Part shown: piece after piece, positions 35,896-47,179 of the stretch | How the letters are laid out: every line of letters begins with the position of its first letter | Position numbering within the stretch: the first letter of the stretch is position 1 | Assembly: GCA_029532625.1 (NCBI GenBank) | Contig: JARFXM010000005.1 | Span: 1,736,001 to 1,800,000, forward strand | Length of the DNA: 64,000 bases | Origin: Lomentospora prolificans | Taxonomy: Eukaryota; Ascomycota; Sordariomycetes; Microascales; Microascaceae | Reading direction: 5' to 3' | Translations under genes and position numbers: made by a program | Notes under the pieces: model-generated | What the model was told of the DNA's origin: nothing | The model's input: the letters and a program-made list of their open reading frames with translations, nothing else | Databases searched by the model: none

Positions 35896-37634
35896 ATCTC
35901 CCAGCAACATCTCCACGACCAAACAACTGGCATACTGGGGATGCTCAACGAGCTCGGTTCCTAGGTCGCCATTTCTCAGTTATGAACCCCCTCCTCGATA
36001 ATTTGGGCCACATACCGGAATCGAAATGAGCTTACAACGTGACATATCTCCATGGCGGTCAATCTACTTGGAACAAAATTTTGATCAATTAGGATAGACG
36101 AGATTCGAGCTCAGGCTCTTTCTCATTTTCTTTGTTTGACCCTGGACCCTAGGGCTCTGCTGTCTGCCCTAAGTTTCTCATTGTCCTTGTTTCTCGCGTT
36201 TTTATTGCTTTGTCAGTTGTCCATTGATTGGGTATTGATACCTCTAGACCATGGCGGGGCGAAGCGAGCATGATTTTTTTCTTTCTCCTTTCTTTTTTAC
36301 CCATCTTTGTTTTTGTCTACCCCCTTTTCTCTCTCTTCGACTTTTACGAAAGCATACACGGTGTGGTTTATGGGTGCTGGCGGGCAAGAATCGGATTAAT
36401 AGCAATTTATTGGTCTATTGTGTTTTCTACATAAAAGGCCCTGCGTGCGGTGTTTGGGGTGCTTGCGGAATGGAGAAAAGGTGTGGGATGAACAGGCGGA
36501 ACGGACGGGATGGCAAGGGCTGTGATTTGTTTACGAGTGACTGGTTCTTGTTTCCAAACGTTAAATATGCCGATAGACTTGCTTATATGCCATTGGATCT
36601 CTTATCAAATCCTCGGCACATGAATACCTATGCTGTGACGATTAAGAGTTTGAGACAGGCTGGTTACTTGATATACAGACAAGCCTCTACCCGATTAGAC
36701 TGTCAACACAAGCGTCCGCAAGCTGCAGGCTTGGCCTGTCCGGATTTTAGGTGTAAGTTCTGGCCAACGTTGAACGAGCTCATAATTAGTGAGGGCTTAT
36801 CCGGAAGCTGGTATTCTACATGATGCCCTCTTCCCCCACGTCGAGGCGACGTGATGAGACGACGTGCGCCGCTTGTGTTACCAATGAGGGCAGGGGATGT
36901 CTCCTTCGTTCGCGACGGGGCGGTAACATTCCGGCGAGCTGTAATCCCTACACTCTAGGGGCGCGGTTACTCTAGCGCCACACTCTAGCTCCTCTGCTAT
37001 GCCAACATCCTCGTTATTCGAGACGGCGGGGCAACTTCGGGTTAAGAGGACGTGGCTGAAGTGTGGAGGGTCGAAATAGGATGAGTCTGGATAGGCAACG
37101 TAGAATATTTCCGGATCTCGGTAAGGCAGGTTATATAACGGGGTATGTAGTCTCGATATAGAATTCCCAAAGTGTTCAATGATCAAGGATGCTGGTACTA
37201 AGTATATCGAAACTGTGGCGGGGGAATTTGGGAGGAAGCAGGTCCTTATCGATAAGGGCGGGGTAGGATCCATGAATGGCCCTGTGCACAGTGTGCACAG
37301 AGGGAGAGCGTTCCCTTCAGGATGTGTGGTTGCTGGCCAATGGCAAAGTACCCTCCCAACTTCACGGCTTTTACAGCGCACTTTGCGTTTGACAACCTGG
37401 CAAACACGATAATAAAGGTCAACCATTTGATGCGAGCCGTTTAAAAATTCTAGGTTTCTGGGCCAATTACAATTCCGACCAACGCAAAAGAACTAAACCG
37501 CATCTGCGCATTCAAGTGTAACGACACCTCCCATCCAGCCGCGTCAGCGGGTATACTTCGTACTCTTCGCGCCATTGCGCACTCACAACCACATCGCGCA
37601 GCACCCCCCTCTTCCACAAATCTAGCTTATCACC
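35896..37634. other. 1.7 kb intergenic region
   Basis: Holds the 3' UTR of the acidic protein gene and the SPC34 promoter. ORFs of 190 codons (36251-36823, +) and 182 codons (37426-36878, -) occur but show no motif, no family resemblance and no leader structure, so I do not call them genes. Confidence 0.4.
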
Positions 37635-38478
37635 ATGTCGTTACTATCCGCCCACCTGGAGCAAATCGCCTATTCCTGCGAGGGAATCGATTCCCTTCCG
37701 TATGTTCCAACCCTGCCCCCCTCCCCCCGGCCACCAAACCACCGAACAGCCCCTCGCCACCAACCTAAACTAACCATACGCCAAACCAAACAGCTTTCCT
37801 CCCCCCAAGATCTTCACCAACGCCCTCCTCTCGAATCACGATATCACCACCCTCCTCCGCGACACCGAGCCCCACGAGCGCGCCCTCTTCTCCGTACCCC
37901 CTCCCCCACCCGCCTCCACAACCCCCGCAAAGCCCACCGAAGAACCCTCCCGGGCTTCCTCCCGTCGGCAAACAGTCTTCAACGTCTCCTCGGGCGAAGT
38001 CACGACCGGCGGTCCTCCCACCCGGGCCTCCGCCCGCCGAAACACCGCCGTGGCCGCCGTCCTGGGTGCCCCCATGCACGAGCGTCTCCGGCGGTCCGAG
38101 CTCTCCTCTAAGGACGACGTCGACGTGGAGATCCTCCTGCGCGGGGCGGAGAAGCTGTGCGGCGTGTACGCGCTGCCGGGGGCGCAGAGGAGGATCGCGG
38201 AGCTGAGGGGGAGGGAGGCGGATTTGGCGAGCACGATGGCGTATTATGAGGCTAAGGTGGCGGAGCAGGCGGAGGCCTTAGAGGCCATGAGCAAGGACTG
38301 GAGGGATGATGACTATGAGGATGATGAGGAGGAGGAGGAGGACTATGGGCAGATTGTCACGGATGAGCAGCTGAGGGCGGAGGAGGAGGAAGTCAGGGAG
38401 TTGGAGAGGAAGAAGAGGGACTTGCAGGAGAGGTTGAGAGCTATGGACAAGGATATAGGAGGGTTGCTACGTATGTGA
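37635..38478 (+). CDS. SPC34: DASH/Dam1 complex subunit SPC34
   Basis: Two exons, 37635-37699 and 37794-38478. The 94-nt intron is GTATGT...AACAG, and splicing yields SLPFPPPKIFTNALLSNHDI across the junction. The product is 249 residues. The N terminus MSLLSAHLEQIAYSC and the block FPPPKIFTNALL...TTLLRDTEPHERALFSV are the signature of fungal Spc34. The C-terminal half is coiled coil (TMAYYEAKVAEQAEALEAM and RELERKKRDLQERL), separated by an acidic linker. Family role: part of the ring that couples kinetochores to spindle microtubule plus ends. The first exon is only 65 nt, so simple ORF calling would miss the start. Confidence 0.93.
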
Positions 38479-38641
38479 GGCGTTATGAGGGGAAAATAAA
38501 TAATGAGTATGAATGCTGGTATTTCAAAACTGGTGCCTGTCTAATTAACTCCTGGGTATGTATGATATCCGTAGTATCTAAGCAAAGTAAATCTATGTTG
38601 CCCCAAACGCCAGACCGCCCTGGTCAAAGCTATATTGTGAA

Positions 38642-39454
38642 TCACTCAACCGTAAGTGCTCGCTCCCTTGTTGGAGGCCCATACTGCACTCGCTCATCCC
38701 ATTGTTCTAACCTCCGATACGGGCTCCTTAAAAATGATCTTAGCTCGTGCAAAAACAATGTCGTATGCTCCCCTAAATGCCTCCTCACGAGAATCTCCGC
38801 TGCTCCGGATGCTGCTTGCATCTCGGCGGCCTTTAAAACAGACATGATGTACTCGAGTTTGTAAGCGCGGATACGATTCGCCGAGGCGCGCGCATCTCTC
38901 GGTACGCGGTGTGCTTCAAGGGCGTCTAGCACAAGGAGTTCGCGACGTATGAAGGCGCGGGCGCGGGACTGGAGTTCGGTATCGTTCGTCAGGGCGTGGC
39001 AGGTGATGTTGCGGTAGCCCGAGTGCTTGTTTGCGCCGACATGAAGGGAGAAGCGGCCGAGGCGGTAGAGGTCAAGGCGGTGGGTGGGGTAAGAGTTGAG
39101 GTCGGTTGGTGGTGGGCGGGGAGCACGAAGGCCGGGGGACGCAGAGGTATTGGCCGGACGGCGACGACGACGGGGGAGCGGCGGATGGGTGTGACGTTGA
39201 GTTTGTGACGAGGAGGAAGGCGGGATACCTCGCGCTTTGTCTGGTCGGGACCGCGCGGTGAAAATGGAGGCTCGTTGGGGCCCGTGCCGAACGATCTGGA
39301 CAAAGGTCTTGCAGAGCGGGCACGTCGGGCTGAGTTCGAGCCATTGGAGGAGACAGTGGCTGTGATATGCTTGGTGGCCACATGGGTTGGCTTCGGCGCT
39401 CCAGGCGGGGAGAGCGTCGAAGCAGATGACGCAGTCTTCTTCTTTCGCGGCCAT
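38642..39454 (-). CDS. RING-finger E3 ubiquitin-ligase-type protein, TOPORS-like C-terminal region
   Basis: Single exon, 270 residues. Residues 8-50 form a RING finger: CVIC, then CGHQAYHSHC, then CPLC, an H2-type arrangement beginning right after the start codon. Residues 55-125 are basic and Pro/Arg-rich. The C-terminal half has the motif YRLGRFSLHVGANKHSGYR and a helical end (EYIMSVLKAAEMQ, LFLHELRSFLRSPY, LEQWDERVQYG). I associate this combination with fungal RING proteins resembling TOPORS/PHRF1. The RING suggests E3 ligase activity; substrates are unknown. It converges on SPC34 with only 163 bp between stop codons, so their 3' UTRs may overlap. Confidence 0.78.
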   Translation of the reverse strand: MAAKEEDCVICFDALPAWSAEANPCGHQAYHSHCLLQWLELSPTCPLCKTFVQIVRHGPQRASIFTARSRPDKARGIPPSSSSQTQRHTHPPLPRRRRRPANTSASPGLRAPRPPPTDLNSYPTHRLDLYRLGRFSLHVGANKHSGYRNITCHALTNDTELQSRARAFIRRELLVLDALEAHRVPRDARASANRIRAYKLEYIMSVLKAAEMQAASGAAEILVRRHLGEHTTLFLHELRSFLRSPYRRLEQWDERVQYGPPTRERALTVE

Positions 39455-40219
39455 CTTGTGTGGGCCGCGCTTGAAGGTGGCCCTGAAGAAAGGAGCGGCG
39501 GGTTTAGGGGACTCGGGAGGCCGGTAAGGTGTGGGAAGGGAACCTCAAAGCGTGTGAAGACCCCAAGTCTCTCGGCGCTGCCTACGGAATGAAGAGAGAA
39601 AGCCTCTTCGAGGAGTCGAAGAAGGTCGCCGCTGATATCGGATACGGTCCGTCGATTACTTGATTACCATACCGGGAGGAGGATGGTGTCGCGCAGGGCT
39701 GTAGTTTGTCGGATTTCGATGGGTGCCACCAGGTGGCGTTGGTTTTGGACTCGGAACCATCTCCGAGGGGTGGACTGAGATGTGTTAGTGGATCGGCGCA
39801 GGCCACAACACCGTCAGGTCATTAGTAATACTTCCTGGCGGGCCGTGTTCATTGATTTCAGTGGATCTAATACCGAGGTATATTCTCGCACTGTAACAGC
39901 ATAGGCCATCCATAGAATTATACAGTGCTGCGCGGTGGTGATTTCAGCACCCATGCACGCTTCAACGCCAGCATGCCCCACTACACGGCGGCGCGTCGAG
40001 CCAGCGTGTTGATTGATTCTCGCGTCACCAAATTCCCTATTACTACTTCCACAACCGCTGGTGACTCCACCACGATCGTCAATCTCTCGTCCGAGTCCGG
40101 AAAAGTCAGAGTGTACCCTTCTCTCTCTAGACTCTTACCTATTATATCTCAATCTTGTACTTGACATCTCGATTCCGTAACCTCTATACACTCACGTTGA
40201 ACATACCCTTGCTCTCGCA
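39455..40219. promoter_or_regulatory. divergent intergenic region (RING / SLD2)
   Basis: About 765 bp between divergent starts, holding both promoters. The last ~100 bp before SLD2 are CT-rich. No other feature seen. Confidence 0.45.
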
Positions 40220-41753
40220 ATGGACCCTGCCAGGAAGGCGGCTCTTGAGGACCAGTCCCAAACCATACGCACTGCCCTCAAGGAATGGGAGCATCAATGG
40301 AGTGCATCCCACGGTGGCTCAAAGCCCTCGCGTGATGCTATCAAGGCAAACCCAGACATTGGTACTATACCTCGCTTTAATCCTCGACGCGTTCTCCCAA
40401 CTCTAACATCGCGCTTTAGCTAGGAAATACAAGGAGTACAACAAACTACGCGATATCCTCTCGGGAAGGATCAAGGACGACTCGACTTCCACTAAACGAA
40501 AGACGGCCCCAGCTCCCGTCCAGACGCCCGTCAAACGGTCAAAATATTCTAGACCTACGGAGACGCGCCAGAAAGAAGACATCCCTCCAGTAGCGAGTAC
40601 CCCATCCCGAGACAATACAGCACCAAGTCCGATAGCACCTACATCCATCGGACCCACGCCACACAGGGACGGAAAGGTATTAGGGCTTTTCGCGTTTTTA
40701 GATAGCAATGTCGCTGCCACACCATCGAGGAAGACCGAAGAAACCCAAGCAAAATTCATGGAGACACCGAGTAGGGGAGACGAACTCGAAAACTTCAAGC
40801 TAGGAAGGACGCCTACTTCGTCGTCAAAGAGACAGTACCTCGACCTACTGGTAACACCTTTGAAAGCTACGGACGGCAACGCTCGATCCGCACAGACACC
40901 ACAGTCTGTGTCGAAACTCCAATTCGGCACACCGGCATTTTTACGAAGGAAAACGCTACCTGCAGTGGAAGAGACGGAGGAGTACGAGTCGCCGCAGAAA
41001 CTGAGAAGGATATCCCGGAAGCCATTCGCCAGGGGCCTCAGCGCGATTGTAGCGAATCTTCGCAAGGTCGAAGAGGCTCAGATAGAGAGCCAGTTCGAAG
41101 ACGACGAGGCAGCAATGCGAGAGATGGAGGCTGAGATGTTTGCTCCAAGCCAACCGGCGTTTAAGAGGCCTGCTACTGAGGTTGTTGTGCCTGACAGCCA
41201 ACCAGCAATGAAGCTTTTGGGCGGGTTTGATGACGAAGCGGCATATGACAGCCCGGTTGAAGAGCAGACAGATCGAGGATTGCCCGTAAAGGAGTATAAG
41301 AAGAAGGCCCCCAAGCGTACTACGCGTAGAGTCATCATGCGGCCGATATTCGGCAAGAGGCCGGCTGAGGAGTCTGTTGGGGAAGATGATGTGATAGATG
41401 AGGAAGACGCGGCGGTACCTGAGACGCAAGTCACAGCCACAATGCCGGATATGCTTGAGGATGACTCTGATGATAACTCCGACTTCGTGCCCGATCACAC
41501 CGAAGGTGACGAGGTCACCGGTGCAGACCTGGCAAAAGCGATACGGGCGGGTCGGAAACGATCTGCGAAGACCCAAGGGGACGAGGGCGCTAAAGAGAAG
41601 GACAAAGACAAGGATAAAGATGAAGGCAAGGTGCGCAAGGTGGCCCGAAAGGTCAACGAATTGGCCCACGCCAATTTCAGGCGGCTGAAACTCAGGAACA
41701 ACGGGGCCAAAGGTGGACCGGGCTACAACAGCAGATTCAGGCGGCGACGGTGA
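40220..41753 (+). CDS. SLD2: DNA replication regulator SLD2
   Basis: Two exons, 40220-40361 and 40420-41753. The 58-nt intron is GTACTA...TTTAG, and splicing gives NPDIARKYKEYNKLRDIL. The product is 491 residues. The N-terminal ~65 residues (MDPARKAALEDQSQTIRTAL, KEWEHQWSASHGGSKPSRDA) are the conserved Sld2/RecQL4 N-terminal domain. The middle is rich in Ser/Thr-Pro sites (APVQTPVKR, ASTPS, IGPTPH, KLGRTPTSS), as expected for a CDK target that binds Dpb11 only when phosphorylated. The C terminus contains LAHANFRRLKLRNNGAKGG and ends in a basic tail, also typical. The protein acts in CDK-dependent origin firing. Confidence 0.93.
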
Positions 41754-43777
41754 GGGGACTTACTCTGAAAGATGTCCTCGTGTTTCTTAAGCATCTCGGT
41801 CGGCGTATGGTCTCATACAAGTATTGTGATTTTACTGGATGGGGGATCCCCAGTGATTCTTTACATGGCACGCATGAGAAAGGCCCGAGTTGGCGGCCAA
41901 CAAGGTGGTGACATGACGCATGGGGCTGCATAGCATAGCATAGCATAACGTTTGATTTCGCAAACATGATTGTTGCCCGGATAACCTTGGTATTGATAGA
42001 CCAACTCAAGAAATGATTAAAGATGCTGGCCCTTGAATCTGGAGCTGTTCCCAATCATGTTGGTAATCCTGGATTCAGAGTAGACAGATGACGCGAGGGA
42101 TGATTTATCATCAACAGGAGACCCTAAAGATCCGACGGTTTTTTCTGGTTGCTTTGAGGGGTTTTGTTTCATTGATATTGTTGACAGCAATAGGCAGGCC
42201 AAGGAGACTTGATATCCAACAATTCGTCTGTCACCAAGGCGAACGAAAAAGGAAATTACCGTCAGTGATCAGAAAACATATGTCCTTTTTTTTTCCTGGG
42301 ATGAGGAGCTCGCGGTTTCCACCAGAGCTTTCGGCCCCGTCAATTGGCGGCGCTTGCCCCGCCCAAGGGCCGGAGTGGCAGGTGCAGCCCAAAGTAGCAG
42401 CGGCCTAGTGATTGGGCACGAGCAAAGCTCACCCTTGCTGCTTGCCAGACAGTCGCCCAATCGACGACAGCCAATGGGAAGCTCGGGCGCCTAAGAAACG
42501 GCCAATTTTGGAAACTGCCACGGCACAAAGAAGCAGGGACGAAGGACGCAGAACAGCCAAAGAAAACGGTCGGGCCCATGCGAATCTCAGACGAGAGGCG
42601 CTTAATCTGGAAAGAGCTAATTTACCCTTTGACTACTCTCAACGTGTAGTATGAGTCTTGGGCCCTTTGTAAGAGACGTTGCAAGAACACTACGGCCTTT
42701 GTAAGGTCGTTTCGGACGCCGTCGTCACCTCGTTTCGGCACTCAAATTCTCCTTAATCTCTCTTCGTTCTCGAATAGACGCGAGTGTTTGGGCCGCATCC
42801 TGGTCGCCTCCCGGACCTGGTTCCCCAATCAATGCTTTCTAACCACTGGACACTGCTCAGACTAACTCGAACAACAGGCGGGCGGACTCACTATGAAGGT
42901 CCGATCTGGACCGATTTGGTTGGGGTGCTGGGATGTAGCCCCACGCCGCACTCGCCTACTGGGACGTTTGGTTCCCAAAGCTAAATGAATCAACCAGCTC
43001 GTCGTTAGCCTACGCGTGGTGGCTCCACTCAGCTCTGCTACCATCTCGAGTGGTCTGGCTCATGAACAGGGGCCGAGCCTGCATGGTGTCGACGGGCCCA
43101 GGGCCTATGAAGAGGAAGCCTACGATCCGGCTTCATACAAAGACCTCCGTTCGTCTCCTTGAGCTCTACCTTCTTGTCCACTTCTTCTCTCTGGATAGCA
43201 CTGCTCTCGGTCAAGGAACAGGAGGAAAGCTTCTCTCTTTTTCCTTTCGTTCCATCTTCTACCATTTTCTTTTGGATTTCGATTCTCCCTTACACACTCT
43301 TTCTGTAACCACAACCATTTTCCCTTGCGTTTTCTGTTTGTGGTTCTATTGATATCTTGCCCGTTTTCTCAGCGCCTGCCTAGTTACGCCTTGTAAGAGC
43401 ACTCTGCTTCGAATATCCTTTTGAAATCAGCAGAATCAGCCAGTTTGCTCTTTGACCAACCTTCACTTTTTTCCAGGTTAAGTCTCAGCAGGCATTTGAC
43501 TCAACCTTTGGCGCGAAACCCGGCTGCTTTGGACAGCCTTACAAGTTCTTAACATTCATTCTTCACCATTGACCCACAAGGGGATTTACACAATCAATAG
43601 CACATATTAGTCTTTCTATTGTTTCTGGCAGGGCCACCACTCTTTATTCCCCTAAGTACAAAGCTTCTTGGAGTCAACACTTCGCCTTAAACTTCTCGAT
43701 CCCGAGAGTCAACCCGGCACCCTCATCTCATCTTATCTTAGCATCTTACAAAGAAGCCAAAAACATCATTGCTCAAC
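41754..43777. other. 2 kb intergenic region, leader of secreted-protein gene
   Basis: The first part holds the SLD2 3' UTR and a CATAG tandem repeat (about 41929-41948). From about 43140 to 43777 the + strand is strongly CT-rich, indicating a long 5' leader for the secreted protein. No separate gene recognised. Confidence 0.45.
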
Positions 43778-45890
43778 ATGCGTCTCAGCATTGCCGGATC
43801 GGTTTTGAGCCTTCTCGTTCTCTCCCAGGCTGTTGAGGCTGGTCCTCTCCGACAGGTTAGAAGGTGGGAATCCTATGCTCTCGCTAATCCCCAGTACGAG
43901 CTTTCTTTCTAACACCTATGCTAGAGATGACGTCGCCCAGTCGGGTACTGCCTCGACTACTGGTGTCGGTAGCCTTCGTGGAGGAAACGACAACGGCCGC
44001 GGTGACAATCAAGAGGACCCCAATGACGGTTCTAATGATGGCGCTATCATCTCTGATCCTGAGTTAGTTCTCCGTCATTACTCCCAGATATACCCAGTTC
44101 TGTTGATTAACTCTATCAAACTTGCAACTAGATTCCCTCCTGGCCAGACTCCAAGCCCTATCATTGTCACACTGACACCTGGCGCTTCCGGTGCGCCCAC
44201 TCAGGAACCAACCGGTGCCCCCAGCTCGACGAGCGAAGATGACAACTTCCCGTCGGAAACAACAAATCTAGACCTTCCCACCGAGTTGCCGTCTGATTCT
44301 CCCAGTGAGAGTGAGAGCGATACTGTACCGACCGAGACGAGTGAGACTTTGGAGCCCACGAGCACCGAAGCCGAAACCAGCGCCTCGAACGACCCCACCG
44401 ATCCTTTTGCGGAGCCCTTGCCTTCCTCTACCGGGGCTGTTATTCATAGTGACATCTTTGGCGAGCCCTTGCCTACTGACGATCTTGGGAACCCACTACC
44501 CACCGCTCCTGAAGATGATCTGCCCAGCTCGACTCAGACTACCGATGATGGTCCTGCTCGGGATGTGCAACTCACTTCGGGTGGGGGTGCGTCTGCTACC
44601 GAGCCTGGCTCTGGGGCTGAAGAGACTGAGGTTACCACCAGTGCTTCCAAAGTCTCTCTCACCTCCACTACCTCCGAGGAAACTGGCGCAGCCACTGGAA
44701 CTGATGCCTCTGAGACTACTCCTACTCCTGCGCCTAGTTCTGGTAGTGGAGAAACTCAGGATTCTTCAGGTATCGTTAGCTCCACGACAGGATTGGAGTC
44801 GAGCGGGCTTGAAACAGATGCTCCAATCGAGACCTCCGCCACCGACGCGGACTCATCTATCTCTAAGAGCCCCTCTCGATCTACCTCTGCCGAGGAAGCG
44901 ACCGCCACCGAGAAGACGAAGAGAACAGACAGAATTTCGGAGTCCGTGGCTCCAACAGAGGCTACCCCGGGCCCAACGACTGATGACCAGCCTAGCAGTG
45001 CCATTGCCACTAGCGCTGAGGCGGATCCTTCATCTTCTGCTGCCGCATCCACCAAGGAGTCGACATCCGTTGTCACTCCCACCGGTACAGTTAATGAACA
45101 GGTTCCAACCATGGAGACTGTGATTCCCACTGCTACCACCGTCGTGTCTCCCGATACATTGGCCGAGAACTTGGAGAAAGCCCAGAACCTCAACGAGCTG
45201 TTTACTGATGTCAAGCCCGATTCATCTTGCTCTCCCAACCAGATTGCCTGTATCGAGGGAAACCTTGGTATTTGTGGCCAAACCGGGGCTTACGACATCC
45301 TTCCTTGTAACACTGGTACCCAGTGCTTTGCTCTCCCTATGAACAACACCGAAGGCGCGATCGTTGGTTGTTACGACGAGACTGTGGCCCGCGGTATTTT
45401 GGGCTTGCCTCCTAGCGAAGGAACTGACCCCGAGGAGCCTGTTGAGCAACCCGTGGAGACCGCTGACCCCGCGACGGGAGAAGTTACTGTTTCTGTGACA
45501 GTGAAGCCCACGGTCACCGTGACTGCCATTGTCACTGCTCCCCTTGATCCGACTGACGGCCTCGAATTCTCCTCAGTCATCTCTACAGTCCTCGCTCCCC
45601 CCTCGCCTTCGGTTGATGAGCCCTCCGAGGAGACCACTGCCGTAGTCGAGCCCACAGAGGCGCCTGCCCCTACGCCTTCACCTGAGGCTCCTTCTTCCAG
45701 TGAAGTCCTTGATGTCATCGACATCCCTCTGAGCATTCCTATTGATTTTAACTTCCTGAACCCGGGGTCCGGCGGCGCTGGACAGGATATTGCTGCTGAG
45801 GCAACTCCCACAACTGTCTTCATCACTGTCACGGTGAGGGAGCAGGAGACGCAGACGGTTACCGCGACTGCTACCGTCACACGAAATTAG
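43778..45890 (+). CDS. secreted Ser/Thr/Pro-rich wall-type protein with a six-cysteine module
   Basis: The start lies upstream of the long ORF. ATG 43778 opens a signal peptide (MRLSIAGSVLSLLVLSQAVEA). Exon 1 is 43778-43863, followed by a 61-nt intron (GTGGGA...CTAAC...CTAG). The mature junction reads LRQVRRDDVAQ, a likely Kex2 cleavage site. A second intron, 44063-44131 (GTTAGT...ACTAG, 69 nt), is probable: it is in frame, but keeping it inserts an odd hydrophobic stretch. The product has 660 residues if it is spliced. The body is mucin-like (Ser, Thr, Pro, Glu). At about 45225-45375 lies a compact module with six Cys (SCSPNQIACIEG, NLGICG, LPCNTGTQCFALP, GCYDE), resembling small carbohydrate-binding modules of fungal wall proteins (CBM19-like, tentative). 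No GPI signal is seen at the end. Confidence 0.75.
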
Positions 45891-47179
45891 AATGGCAGCG
45901 CCTATAGCTCTCTCCTCTGGAGGGGAGGATATATTTTACTTGTTGAATTTCCTTTGTATTTGATCACGACGAGGGAGGGGAATCATTGCCATCACAAACT
46001 CGTAAATAGTGTTACCTAAAAAAGATGGCATGGCAAATATCAGAAGGATGGCTAAGAATACCAGGGTAATGAGGAGGGATCTTTGTATGCGTTAGAGAGA
46101 CAATCAAAGCAATTACAACTTCACAAGCCGGTGACGAGGCAACAGGGTGAACCTCTCTAGTGTTGGATTGTAAAAGCATGGATACTGATATGGGCTTGAA
46201 GAGATCAGCTAGTATCGGGGTAGGATGTTCCTAGCTTTATCTGCTGGTGAACAAGCAAAGTCTCAAGGCATGAGAGCAGGCAAGCGGCGATCTAAATGAG
46301 CTATGATTCTGCCAATAGACACGGCATAATCCCGAGACTACCTTAGGGATCCTGGATAGATAGTAATAATGCGATATCGATAGGATATAGTGACCAGCCC
46401 CGGCATCTTTCGTAAATCAGCAAATCAAACCTTTATAGCGACGTCTTCTGGCTGGAGAGTACCGTCCAGAAACGGGCTCGGTTCCGCATCGCATCTCGCG
46501 AGCAGCTCCCTTGTTCACTGATCGAGCCGGGTGAAATATACGCGCACTTCCACACGACGATGAATTCCGTTGGCAGCCGAGCCCGCCTCGACAACCCTCG
46601 ATCTCCCCATTGGACGTGTCGCAACCGGCGACAGCGAAACCATCGTCGCCGTCGCCGTCGTGCGTGCCCCACAGCGCCTTGCGCAGCGAAAGCCCGAGGA
46701 CGAGCGAGACCTCAAATAAGACATGGGAATGAATAGAATTCTAGCAATATATGGCATGTATGAATAGAACAAAGGTACTCATCTGAAATCGCGGCTTTGC
46801 GCTGCGTGGAAGCGCCGTGAGAAGTTGCTCTTGCCATCTCTTGCTGAGCTCTTTGTTAGCGCGTGGGGTAAGCCTGACTTGACATGGAGGAACATTGCAA
46901 TGAGGTGTGGCGTTCCGCCTTCCGCCTTCTTGTGGCTTAACAAAGGCCCTCGAAGTTGACCCTCTTAACTTATCTTTGCCATGCACCCCAAGGGAGCGAC
47001 CCTGAGCCCGAATTGCATTTGTTAAAGTTGTAGTTTAATGTACATAGTGTTTAAATAGTAGATGGTATATACCCAGATACTCTTTATGCAAATCCTCACA
47101 ACGCCAAAATATGCCTAGCCTCTAGAGGATGATATGCCGACAAGATACAGATACAATTCTTCCACACTCGCTCTCTCAC
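45891..47179. other. convergent intergenic region
   Basis: About 1.3 kb between facing stop codons. Short ORFs on the minus strand (46433-46986) are Arg-rich and unconvincing. No RNA gene recognised. Confidence 0.4.

Noticed and set aside
36251..36823. 190-codon plus-strand ORF after the acidic protein gene
   Set aside because: Phe/Leu/Cys-rich start comes from a T-rich tract; likely the 3' UTR of the gene before it.
36878..37426. 182-codon minus-strand ORF upstream of SPC34
   Set aside because: No motif, no signal peptide, no recognisable family; composition looks random and it occupies the SPC34 promoter.
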